Positions 1-7,044 are shown, counted from the first letter of the stretch. The stretch: DNA of 16,663 nt from JBGTBQ01 sp041749275 (GCA_041749275.1 JBGTBQ010000205.1:1-16663), one strand, 5' to 3'. A program made the numbers and translations. Notes: generated by a model from the letters alone, not told the origin.

Positions 1-687
1 CCCTACGGTTTCATGGATGACTACGACCCGAATTTCATCCCGAATCATTCCGATTACAACGGGCGTTATGCTTACAGCCAACAACCGCGCATAGGCGTCT
101 GGAATCTCGTCTGCCTCGCTTACACCTTGCTCCACCTCATCCCGCAACGGGAAGCCCAAGCCGCCCTCGACACTTATCAACATGAGTTTGTGGAACGTTT
201 CGGTGAACTGATGCGCGACAAATTCGGCTTCTGCGAAACACGCGAAGAGGATGCCGAACTCGTCGCCAAAGCCTTTGAACTTCTCGCCGCCAATCACGTT
301 GATTACACGACGTTCTTCCGTCATTTAGGCAACATCAAAACAACTGAAAACGAAACCGCGCACACGCCCTTTGCAGTGCGCGATTTATTTCCCGACCTCG
401 CTGCCTTCGATGCTTGGGCGCAAACTTATCAGGCGCGATTGACCCGCGAAGGAAGCGATGACGAGACACGCCGTGAGCGTATGAACCGGGTGAATCCGAA
501 GTACGTTTTGCGAAACTACCTCGCGGAAAACGCCATCAGAAAAGCGACGGACGAACGCGACTACACGGAAGTAAATCGTCTGCTTGAACTCTTGCGTCGC
601 CCGTTCGATGAACAACCCGCAATGGAGACTTACGCCGCCCCGCCGCCCGATTGGGGCAAGCATCTCGTCATCAGTTGTTCGTCATAA
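1..687 (+). CDS. selO: Protein adenylyltransferase SelO (UPF0061/YdiU), C-terminal part, 5' end outside the window
   Basis: The reading frame is open from the first base, so this is the last ~228 residues of a protein whose family is usually about 480-600 residues. The first residues read PYGFMDDYDP, followed by NHSDYNGRYAYSQQP and WNLVCLAY. This matches the SelO segment around the metal-binding Asp of the DYGP-x-GFMD motif; the Asp itself lies just before the window. SelO is a pseudokinase-fold enzyme that transfers AMP from ATP to Ser/Thr/Tyr of target proteins and is linked to redox stress. The last residues are CSS: the Cys sits third from the end, where vertebrate SelO carries selenocysteine. 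The ATG at 13 is internal. The start, promoter and upstream neighbour are not visible. Confidence 0.93.
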   Translation, partial: PYGFMDDYDPNFIPNHSDYNGRYAYSQQPRIGVWNLVCLAYTLLHLIPQREAQAALDTYQHEFVERFGELMRDKFGFCETREEDAELVAKAFELLAANHVDYTTFFRHLGNIKTTENETAHTPFAVRDLFPDLAAFDAWAQTYQARLTREGSDDETRRERMNRVNPKYVLRNYLAENAIRKATDERDYTEVNRLLELLRRPFDEQPAMETYAAPPPDWGKHLVISCSS

Positions 688-752
688 GATTTTCAAGCAA
701 TGATTTTCACGAAGGCACGCACACTTAGTGAACCGCAATGCGAAAAAAAGTC

Positions 753-781
753 TTGACAACAGCCACCCGCGCGGCTAAAAT
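753..781 (+). promoter_or_regulatory. Consensus sigma-70 promoter with no coding gene downstream
   Basis: A perfect -35 TTGACA (753-758) is followed by a 17-bp spacer and TAAAAT (776-781). A 6-bp inverted repeat, CCCGCG (766-771) and CGCGGG (782-787), brackets the -10 box and could be an operator. The predicted start is near 788. No plus-strand gene follows before the convergent gene ending at 984, so it may drive a small RNA. Confidence 0.6.
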
Positions 782-787
782 CGCGGG

Positions 788-969
788 CATCACAAACAAA
801 GACAAGCTGTACATGTGAAGACTTACTACACTTAGCCGTTCGCGTGAGCAGAATCAACTACTCGATTCTCAACAGCTTAACCGAAGTAAGAACACGGGCT
901 TCCGGTTCACACGATTAAACGCCCGGCGCAGGAGAACAAAAATCCAATGCGCCGGGCGTCAGTGTTTTT
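788..969 (+). ncRNA. Candidate small RNA (~180 nt)
   Basis: The candidate runs from the predicted start of the promoter at 753-781 to a GC-rich 12-bp hairpin (919-930 with 948-959) and a T5 run at 965-969. I see no plausible coding frame in it; a GTG frame of six codons is the best available. An internal stem pairs AGAATC with GATTCT around 850-870. The terminal hairpin probably also ends the convergent gene at 984, so it is not independent evidence for an RNA. The sequence is not recognised as a known family. The call rests on the promoter plus terminator pair in an otherwise empty 296-bp gap. Confidence 0.35.
919..959 (-). terminator. Rho-independent terminator, probably bidirectional
   Basis: A perfect 12-bp inverted repeat (919-930 and 948-959) is separated by a 17-nt loop. 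On the minus strand the stem is followed at once by TTTAAT, 25 bp past the stop of the VWFA-like gene. On the plus strand a T5 run lies five bases after the stem. Confidence 0.65.
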
Positions 970-983
970 CAGCGACTATCTCT

Positions 984-2222
984 TTACTTCTTCGGTGCTG
1001 GGTTGTAGAACGGACGGTTTTTAACGACGAACTCTTTTTCGTCAAACGTACCGTCGCCGTTGACATCAACCTTGACGACGAGTTTGCGTTGCTTGGTGCT
1101 TTCGCGGTCTGCCGGACGATACGCGAGGCTGTACTGGTTACGCATCAGGGCGTTGATGCTTTGCAAGACGTTCGGCAATTCCGATTCAAACGTCACGGGA
1201 TAATAAGCACCGCCCGTTTCTTTAGCGAAGGTGTTTAAGGCGTTGCGTGCTTGGAGCATCGTCAAGCGTCCGGGCTGACCGAGTAAGCCGTCGGTGGCAT
1301 CGAGTTGGTCGCTGTATTTTTTGAAGAACAGTTCGCCCGTGCCGATAATGTAAATCGGGACTCCGGCGTTCTGTGCGATTTTGCGCGCCTGCCCATAATT
1401 GATTTTGCTGAAAGTATCAATGCCCGATGTGACGAGAATCATCGCTTTACGGCGGTTCGTGATTCCGGCGAGTCCGCCGTATTCTTGTTGGCGGGCATCG
1501 GTTTTATTCTTGCCCTGTTGTAAAACTTCCGTATCGCCGCGCCCGCCGACGAGGACGAACTTCATCGCATCGAACAGGTTGGCTTCGCTGAATGCCGGAC
1601 GGTTGCGAAGCAGAAGGTTGATGGTCGCGTTGATTTGCTGCGGGTCGTTCGTGAAATCGGTTATCGGTGTCGGGCGTATATCGTAGGCAACGACGGTCAC
1701 GAAATCCTCCGGCGGCTTGACGAAGCGCGAGAGGAATAACGCCATCGGACGCACAATCTCGCCGAGTTCATAATCGAAATTATTGGCGTTGAGACTTGAA
1801 CTAAGTCTGCTGTATTCGAGAACCATAGCGACGGTAATCGGTGCTTCCGGCGTCGCAAAGTTGGTGACGGTTTGTTGTACGCCGTCTTCAAACACGGCGA
1901 AATTTTCCTTCTTCAAATTCGTTACAACCTGACCCGATTTTTTGTGATACACAACGGCATCAACATTGACGAGCGCGGTTTCAAATGAAATCACGTCGCT
2001 TTCTTGCGGCGTGTTCACGATGTCGGTCGGCAGTTGTTCTTCAATCTTTTCGTCGCCCGTCCCTTCGGTCGGCTTACCGTCTGGTCGCTTGTTCTTCTTC
2101 TGTTGCGACGCGGGCGGGACACGCCGCGCCTGACCGAAAACATCTGGAGTCAGTGGCAAACACGCGAAAGCGATGATTGCCACCAAACATAAAACGACGA
2201 CGCGGCGCAACAAGAATTTCAT
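984..2222 (-). CDS. Secreted VWFA-related protein (Acidobacteria-type family)
   Basis: This is a 412-residue protein. The ATG at 2222 is chosen because GGGAG lies nine bases upstream and a clean signal peptide follows (MKFLLRRVVVLCLVAIIAF..., likely cut near FGQ-ARR at residue ~31). A longer frame from a TTG at 2303 would destroy the signal peptide. After a Lys/Gln/Pro-rich linker (32-80) comes the stretch VVYHKKSGQVVTNLKKENFAVFEDGVQQTV, then a von Willebrand A-type Rossmann domain (about 128-345) and a C-terminal tail including SLAYRPADRES. This order is typical of the VWFA-related Acidobacterial family. The MIDAS position that should read DxSxS reads EYSRLS, so metal binding is doubtful. 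It is likely extracytoplasmic; its partner is unknown. It is transcribed alone, from the promoter at 2275-2303. Confidence 0.85.
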   Translation of the reverse strand: MKFLLRRVVVLCLVAIIAFACLPLTPDVFGQARRVPPASQQKKNKRPDGKPTEGTGDEKIEEQLPTDIVNTPQESDVISFETALVNVDAVVYHKKSGQVVTNLKKENFAVFEDGVQQTVTNFATPEAPITVAMVLEYSRLSSSLNANNFDYELGEIVRPMALFLSRFVKPPEDFVTVVAYDIRPTPITDFTNDPQQINATINLLLRNRPAFSEANLFDAMKFVLVGGRGDTEVLQQGKNKTDARQQEYGGLAGITNRRKAMILVTSGIDTFSKINYGQARKIAQNAGVPIYIIGTGELFFKKYSDQLDATDGLLGQPGRLTMLQARNALNTFAKETGGAYYPVTFESELPNVLQSINALMRNQYSLAYRPADRESTKQRKLVVKVDVNGDGTFDEKEFVVKNRPFYNPAPKK

Positions 2223-2274
2223 AAACCGATACTCCCGAAACTGCTTTTTGGAAAACTTTAGAACGTGCCGGAAG

Positions 2275-2303
2275 ACTATATGCCCGCTTCCGGCGTGAAG
2301 CAA
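2275..2303 (-). promoter_or_regulatory. Predicted promoter of the VWFA-related gene
   Basis: On the minus strand TTGCTT (2303-2298) is followed by a 17-bp spacer and TATAGT (2280-2275). This lies about 50 bp upstream of the chosen ATG at 2222. The fit supports the 2222 start, because the longer frame beginning at 2303 would overlap its own promoter. Confidence 0.5.
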
Positions 2304-2362
2304 TCAAAATTAAAAACGATAATCTTTGGATGCGCCGCCGCCCCGCCGCGATGTAATAGTGG

Positions 2363-2440
2363 ATAACGGATAGTGGATAGTGGATAGTGAAAAGCCTTTG
2401 TCTTAAAACTATCAGTTATCCACTATCCACTATCCGTTAT
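2363..2440. repeat. 24-bp perfect inverted repeat built from GGATAGT heptamers
   Basis: The left arm (2363-2386) and right arm (2417-2440) are perfect complements around a 30-nt loop. Each arm contains tandem copies of the heptamer GGATAGT. The right arm reaches the first base of the stop codon (2440-2442) of the downstream minus-strand gene. There is no T-run, so it is not a standard terminator. It more likely is a REP-like element that also lies in the 3' UTR of that gene and upstream of the VWFA gene. Confidence 0.8.
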
Positions 2441-3204
2441 TAAGGTTCGTAGCCGACGACGACATCGTAGTTTCCGGTGTTGTCGTTGAGGTTGCTTTCG
2501 TTGACGCCCAAGAAAAGCACGCCGTCGCGTTGCGCGGTGAACTCGCGGCGCGCGCCTATGAAAAGAAAGTCGTCGTTGTCGTCGCCGATAACCGCGATGA
2601 GTCCGCCGGTCGGTTCGTTCGTCATCAACTTACCGTCGTCGGCAAGCGTCGCAATCCCCGCCGGAGTCGCAAAGCGTCCCTGACCTAGAGCGATGCGCCC
2701 CGATGATGTGACGCGCAAACGCTGCCCGCGCCGGACGGTGATACCGGAGTTTGTCCAACCGTTCGTCGTCGCGTCGCCGCGCACGCGCAACGTCGCTTCG
2801 CGGAAAGCGACGTTCGCCGGAGCGTTTGATGAAGGATTCGCCGCGCGGGGGTTAATCGGATTGATGACGCCGCGTGCGGGCGTCGTCGGGTTGGAAGCGG
2901 TGGTGTTCGGTGAAGACGAATCGGTGTTAATCGGTTCGGTGCTGTTCGGCGCGTTCGCCCCCGCAAGCGCGCGGTCGAACTCGATGGTGTCCACGTCTTC
3001 CATGTAAATCGTGACGCGGCTGCGGCGTCCGCGCGTGTTCGCCCCGACGAGAACGGAAAACTGTTGATCGCCGAAAGCGATGATGTCGCCGCGTATGATG
3101 CTGCCGTCACGAAGGCGAATCGTATCGGCGCGGGCGATGACGGCGGCGGAACTGAAGAGAATTGAAACGGTTAAAAGTGAAACGGCGAATCGTTGGCTTC
3201 GCAT
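2440..3204 (-). CDS. Secreted protein with a LecA-like C-terminal beta-sandwich
   Basis: This is a 254-residue protein. The ATG at 3204 is preferred over an ATG at 3375 because GGGAG lies ten bases upstream and a signal peptide follows (MRSQRFAVSLLTVSILFSSAAVIARA, about 1-26). Residues ~27-77 (DTIRLRDGSIIRGDIIAF ... VDTIEF) look like a small SH3/Sm-like barrel. A low-complexity Asn/Pro/Ser/Thr linker (about 80-130) follows. Residues ~138-254 resemble the galactose-binding-like fold of the PA-I lectin (LecA): WTNSGITVRRGQRLRV, GGLIAVIG, FIGARREF and a final LGVNESNLNDNTGNYDVVV. The last segment matches the LecA calcium/sugar loop region. It is predicted to be exported; sugar binding is inferred from fold similarity only. 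No strong promoter was recognised upstream. Confidence 0.75.
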   Translation of the reverse strand: MRSQRFAVSLLTVSILFSSAAVIARADTIRLRDGSIIRGDIIAFGDQQFSVLVGANTRGRRSRVTIYMEDVDTIEFDRALAGANAPNSTEPINTDSSSPNTTASNPTTPARGVINPINPRAANPSSNAPANVAFREATLRVRGDATTNGWTNSGITVRRGQRLRVTSSGRIALGQGRFATPAGIATLADDGKLMTNEPTGGLIAVIGDDNDDFLFIGARREFTAQRDGVLFLGVNESNLNDNTGNYDVVVGYEP

Positions 3205-3432
3205 AAAATGAAATCTCCCGAAAGGATTTTGAAAGGATGACGGAGAGCTTATCGTGTGTGAGTGTACCCGTTCGCGCGGGCTGTTGCGAACAACGAACGA
3301 TGTTTGTCTTTCGCGCGCGAGACTTTCAGTTAGTTGCGCGATGAAACGATTTTGCCGTCTCCCGCCGCGCATCATTTGAGCCGCGACGCGGGATTGAATG
3401 TCAGGTTGGGTTTTATTGACACTTGAGTTTGG
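3205..3432. other. Intergenic region upstream of the LecA-like gene
   Basis: Apart from the ribosome-binding site at about 3215-3219, I see no tRNA, convincing reading frame or consensus promoter here. The frame extending to 3375 lacks a ribosome-binding site and reads like untranslated leader. It is followed by the miniature element at 3433. Confidence 0.4.
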
Positions 3433-3612
3433 TAAATTGCCACTAGCTTCAGCTAGCGGGCAACAATCAGGCGAGCGGCTTTAGCCGAATGTCCGGTAAA
3501 AGAATCTTCCACTGTGCTTTAGCCAAAGCTGAAGAACTGTATTCTGTTTGTTTGGCTAAAGCCGGAAACTTTGTGTTAATGCCGTCCACTGGCTGAAGCT
3601 AGTGGCAATTTA
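3433..3612. repeat. Miniature inverted-repeat element (~180 bp)
   Basis: Perfect 21-bp terminal inverted repeats lie at 3433-3453 and 3592-3612. Inside, a 12-bp inverted repeat pairs 3516-3527 with 3551-3562, and a further GGCTTTAGCC copy at 3477-3486 can pair with the same GGCTAAAGCC, giving competing folds. There is no coding capacity. The size, terminal repeats and nested palindromes resemble a MITE or a composite REP element. No clear target-site duplication is visible: the outer flanks are GAGTTTGG on the left and TGAAATGC on the right. It lies 17 bp downstream of the restriction-modification remnant. Confidence 0.7.
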
Positions 3613-3629
3613 TGAAATGCCGACACAAT

Positions 3630-4220
3630 CTAATCAATCATCTGATTTGTAATCTCGATTGTTTTAACGCTGACCGTGCAAACCCTTTTGAGCAAATCAA
3701 TGACCGCTTCTTTGTAATCCGCGAGACGATAAGTGTTGAACTTCGCGGCGATGGTCGGGTCGGTGGGTTTCTTCTCTTTGTATTGGTCTAAAATCCATTC
3801 GAGGGCGGAGCGGTTGCCGAGTTTGTATTCCCAAGCGGCGGCGGGGATGCCGTGCAGAACGGTATGCGAATCAATTTCGATGGTGTGAAGTTGTTTGTCG
3901 GCTTTCAACTTAGGGCGCGCGGGCGTTGAAACGTCGTCCGCATCTTTACGCGCGAGGCGGAACGGTTTGGCGGTTTCGTAGTTGATGTGCAAATCCATCA
4001 ACTGCTTGCCCCACTTCGCCCACTGATAAAAGTCCGCGTAGAACGGCAGACGCGGAAACTCGCGCTTGAGGTTGAGGGCGTATTTCACGCGATACGCGGG
4101 ATGATGCAGGACGGCGTAGGTGTAATGAAAAATATCTTCGCGCGTGATCGTGTTGTAGGGAGTATAAAACTGCTGGAAGTTAAGTAGAAGATGCCTTTTC
4201 TTCTGGAACAGGCAAGCCAA
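3630..4220 (-). pseudogene. C-terminal fragment of a type ISP-like restriction-modification enzyme
   Basis: The recognisable region starts at about NFQQFYTPYNTITRED (codons near 4178) and runs to the natural stop. The stretch EDIFHYTYAVLHHPAYR followed by YALNLKREFPRLPFY and WGKQLMDLHINYE is characteristic of the C-terminal specificity region of LlaBIII-type single-polypeptide R-M enzymes. Only ~180 residues remain, and they have no catalytic domain. There is no good start: the open frame begins at a TTG (4220) with no ribosome-binding site, inside the 3' end of the nuclease gene. The residues upstream of ~4178 therefore come from the inserted cassette. The matching N-terminal part is at 5642-6997 in the same orientation. 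It is most simply a remnant; expression as a separate target-recognition domain by coupling from the nuclease gene is possible but unsupported. Confidence 0.8.
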
Positions 4221-4719
4221 GAGTTACAAGCGGTATGTACTCAAAATAATAATGACATCTCACGCTTATGATGTAGTCAAGCACATCTTTATAACTTGGA
4301 TGTTTGAACCAATCGCTTAAAAGATAAATATACTCAACTTCGATGTTGGCATGTGAAAGCAGTTTCTGATACTGCTTTTTCTTGAAGTCACAAGTTTGTA
4401 ACTTTTCATCAACTGATCCCGCGCCCTGTTGATACTTACACTCAATAACAAAAAGTGTGTTCTTAACAATTACAAAAATACTGGCGTCTGGCAGTAGTTT
4501 TTTCGAGATTAGCTCCCGCCAATTGATTCCATACTCTTCAAGCAGCTTGTAAAAGCCATGTTTTTTGAAGATTCGACCAACAAGCTCTCCTTCAAAAAAG
4601 ACGTTTCCGTTTTCTACAACATAGCCTTTCTGCGTATTTAGAAATGTTCCTAAATCTGTCTTCCCTTCAAAAGCCAGACCGGTTCTTGTGTTTGCGCCAC
4701 CGATGCCTTTATATTTCAT
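4180..4719 (-). CDS. PD-(D/E)XK restriction endonuclease (type II-like)
   Basis: This is a 179-residue protein with ATG at 4719. The N-terminus reads GGANTRTGLAFEGKTDL. The catalytic motif is P77-D78, then 14 residues, then E93-C94-K95, followed by YQQGAGSVDEKLQTCDFKKKQY. This is a clear PD-(D/E)XK nuclease core of the kind paired with DNA methyltransferases. It starts eight bases after the methyltransferase stop and has no obvious Shine-Dalgarno sequence, so it is probably co-transcribed and translated at a low level or coupled. It is AT-rich compared with both flanks, which suggests horizontal gain with the methyltransferase. The recognition sequence cannot be read from the protein by eye. 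It likely cleaves unmodified DNA at the site protected by the partner. Confidence 0.82.
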   Translation of the reverse strand: MKYKGIGGANTRTGLAFEGKTDLGTFLNTQKGYVVENGNVFFEGELVGRIFKKHGFYKLLEEYGINWRELISKKLLPDASIFVIVKNTLFVIECKYQQGAGSVDEKLQTCDFKKKQYQKLLSHANIEVEYIYLLSDWFKHPSYKDVLDYIISVRCHYYFEYIPLVTLGLPVPEEKASST

Positions 4720-4727
4720 TAATAAAT

Positions 4728-5612
4728 TTAGAAAAGTCCGTTTTGATTTTCGGTAGATTCGTATCTCTTTATAGTCAAATCTACATACTCTTTGTCCATT
4801 TCAATTCCAATGTATTTTCTCTTTCCTATTATCTTTGAAACGATACCTGTAGTACCGCTTCCATTAAATGGATCGAGAATAATGCTGTCTTCTTTCGTTG
4901 AAGCCAAAACAATCCTTTTTAATAGCGCTATTGGTTTCTGTGTTGGATGCTTACCATGTGCTTTCTCACTTGGCGGAGTAGTCGGAATACTCCATACCGA
5001 GCGCATTTGATTGTCTGGTTTTTTCATGGAGTCTTCGGGGAAACGTCCTTGCTTCATCGCCTCATAGTTGAATGTGTGTTTTGCGTTTTTGTCCTTGCGC
5101 GCCCAGAGGATAGTTTCATGGCTTGCAGTGAAAAACCGGCAACTCAAATTAGGCGATGCGTTCGGCTTAAACCACACAATATCATTCAACAAATGATAGT
5201 TTAACTTTTGCAGTAATAAGCCACATTGGTAAATAGAATGGTAAGTGCCACTCACCCAAATTGTTCCTTCTGGTTTCAAAACGCGACGACATGCTGACAG
5301 CCATGCCAGATGAAAAATAAGATCATCTTCAAATCCCCTGCTCTTATCCCATTGTCCTTTATTAACGCTAACCATCCTACCGCCCTGACAAGTGAAACCA
5401 TTATTTGAAAGCATGTAAGGTGGATCGGCGAAAATCATATCAACATAGTTATCAGGAAACTTGTCTATTACTGCTAAACAATCATCGTTATAAAGAACAA
5501 AATCATTTGTTTTGAAAGCCGGCTTTAGCCCTGCTTTTGGTTTGCTCTCGTTAGCCTGTGAGGTGCTGCTAACTTCAGTGCTGCCAGATTGTAGAGATTC
5601 AATGAATTCCAT
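4728..5612 (-). CDS. Site-specific DNA methyltransferase (beta class, N6-adenine or N4-cytosine)
   Basis: This is a 294-residue protein with ATG at 5612. Motif IV (DPPY, residues 63-66) comes first and is followed by MLSNNGFTCQGGRMVSVNK. SAM-binding motif I (DPFNGSGTTG, starting at residue 247) lies near the C-terminus, which is the beta-class order. The N-terminal ~30 residues (Ser/Thr/Lys-rich) are outside the conserved fold, so an internal start is possible. The DPPY motif and the stretch after it suit an adenine-N6 enzyme, but N4-cytosine cannot be excluded. Methylation would protect host DNA from the nuclease encoded just downstream. No strong Shine-Dalgarno sequence is seen; a short palindrome lies 9-23 bases upstream. 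It is AT-rich like its partner. Confidence 0.9.
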   Translation of the reverse strand: MEFIESLQSGSTEVSSTSQANESKPKAGLKPAFKTNDFVLYNDDCLAVIDKFPDNYVDMIFADPPYMLSNNGFTCQGGRMVSVNKGQWDKSRGFEDDLIFHLAWLSACRRVLKPEGTIWVSGTYHSIYQCGLLLQKLNYHLLNDIVWFKPNASPNLSCRFFTASHETILWARKDKNAKHTFNYEAMKQGRFPEDSMKKPDNQMRSVWSIPTTPPSEKAHGKHPTQKPIALLKRIVLASTKEDSIILDPFNGSGTTGIVSKIIGKRKYIGIEMDKEYVDLTIKRYESTENQNGLF

Positions 5613-5621
5613 AAAGCGATT

Positions 5622-5635
5622 TTAAGTGCGCTTAA
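5622..5635. promoter_or_regulatory. Short palindrome before the methyltransferase start
   Basis: TTAAG and CTTAA flank a 4-base centre in the 29-bp gap between the broken type ISP fragment and the methyltransferase ATG. It may be an operator for self-regulation of the cassette or chance. No separate controller (C-protein) gene is present. Confidence 0.25.
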
Positions 5636-5641
5636 CCTTAC

Positions 5642-6997
5642 TTAGCAAACTAAATATTGAAAATTTGAGAGGTTGCGCTCGTTCTGATTCTTGATGCACG
5701 CCGCGTTTTCCGAGCTGATGCCGAACATCAGTCCTTGCTTGTGCTTGTAGTCAAGCGCGTCGGTGTTGTCGAGCGTGTCCACGAAGCAGATGTTCCTGAA
5801 CTCTTTGTACTCGCTCATCTTCTGCTGGTACGTGTATTCGATGTTGAGGTTGGCGATGTAGTACGGCAGGATGGCGACCTCGTTGGCGTGAATCTCGTGC
5901 TCGTATTTGTACCGGAGATATTGCGCCGGGATATGTTCGATGAGTTCCGCGACGAAAGTCCCCGTGCCCGTCGCCGGGTCTAAAATCTCCACGTTCTTAT
6001 CCGCCAGCGCGCGGTTGAAATGCTTTTCGAGCAGCCAGTCCGTGCTCTCGATCATAAACCGCACGATCTCGTTCGGCGTGTAGACCACGCCCAGACGATC
6101 CGCGCCCTTCGGGTTATAAACCTTGTAGAAATTCTCGTAGACGGTCTTCAGGAACTTCTGCTTTTCGTGATGGTCCGCGATGCCCGAAGCCGCGTCTCTG
6201 ATCGTATCGTAGTAGCTGCGGATGTGGCCCAGATAATTCTGCCGCACGCCGTAGGTCATAAATGTTTCGATGACCGCTTCGACCTCGCGTGCGATGTTGT
6301 TGTGCCGCAAAAATTCGGCGTCGGCAAAGATGTTGGTGAAGATGTCCGCGGTCAGGATGTGCTGAATCATCATCTCGCGCACGTCTTCGAGCGTAATCTC
6401 CGGATTGATCTCCGTCTGGCAATGCGCCAGAAACTCGTCGCGCCGGGCGATGAAATCTTTGTTGGTGTCGGCTTCGGTTTGAATCAGATGCCGCAAACTC
6501 TCGACAATCGTCGGCACATCCTCGGTGAACTTCGTCAGCGCCTTGTTAAACTCCCGTACCTGCGGCGGCTCGAAGTTGACGAAGGTGTGCAGAATCCTTT
6601 CGAGCAACTCCGCGTCCTTCATCGGAACCCGCATCACCTGCGCGTTCTCTTGAAACAAGACGGCGGTTCGGCTGTCCTCGAAAAGCGTGTTCGTCAGCGG
6701 ATAGCCTTTGTTGATCTTCGACTGAATCTCTTTATCAATGTCGTCCTTGATGTCCTTGCTTTCCCAATAACCGAAGTCCAGCCGCAAAGAGTTCTTCAAC
6801 GCCCCGTCGGGAATGATGGTCGCCCCCTTCGCGCTCTTAATCGCGATCTTCGGCACCAACATCAAATTGCGCCGCTCGGCATACGAATTAACCAACTGGA
6901 TAAAAGCGTGCTCGACCGACGTTTCATTGCGGCTGCCGCCGTAACGAATCGTCTCTTCGAGTTTGTTGTAGTAGTTGTTGAGGAGTTGTTTGGACAT
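5642..6997 (-). pseudogene. N-terminal fragment of a type ISP-like restriction-modification enzyme (nuclease plus partial methyltransferase)
   Basis: The open frame is 451 residues from ATG 6997 (MSKQLLNNYYNKLEETIRYGG). The N-terminus holds a probable PD-(D/E)XK nuclease: P63-D64 and the E79-S-K81 of DFGYWESK. A helical coupling region (about 110-300) follows, then VYTPNEIVRFMIES and SAM-binding motif I, DPATGTGTF (340-348). The region LDYKHKQGLMFGISSENAA normally leads into the catalytic NPPY motif. Here identity is lost after IKNQNER: the last ten residues (NLSNFQYLVC, 5645-5674) are unrelated and a stop follows. NPPY, the rest of the methyltransferase and the specificity domain are missing, so it cannot methylate. 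The C-terminal end of the family is at 3630-4178. GC content is higher than in the cassette beside it. Confidence 0.85.
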
Positions 6998-7003
6998 GAG
7001 AGG

Positions 7004-7009
7004 ATTGTA
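7004..7009 (-). promoter_or_regulatory. Possible -10 box for leaderless transcription of the type ISP fragment
   Basis: TACAAT on the minus strand lies six bases before the ATG at 6997. That spacing would place the transcript start at the start codon. There is no ribosome-binding site, which fits a leaderless mRNA. The -35 region is poor (TTGCAG with a 15-bp spacer). Confidence 0.25.
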
Positions 7010-7044
7010 CACCGCAGGTCAACGCTGCAAGCGCCGGCGTTAAC

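Noticed and set aside
2363..2440. CRISPR-like appearance of the repeated heptamers
   Set aside because: The repeats are seven bases, have no spacers, and form one inverted repeat; no cas gene is present.
5642..5674. Possible direct repeat at the two cassette junctions (both sides translate to NFQ)
   Set aside because: DNA identity is low and the match is only three residues; a 6-bp inverted match (GTTAAG) is also too short to mean anything.
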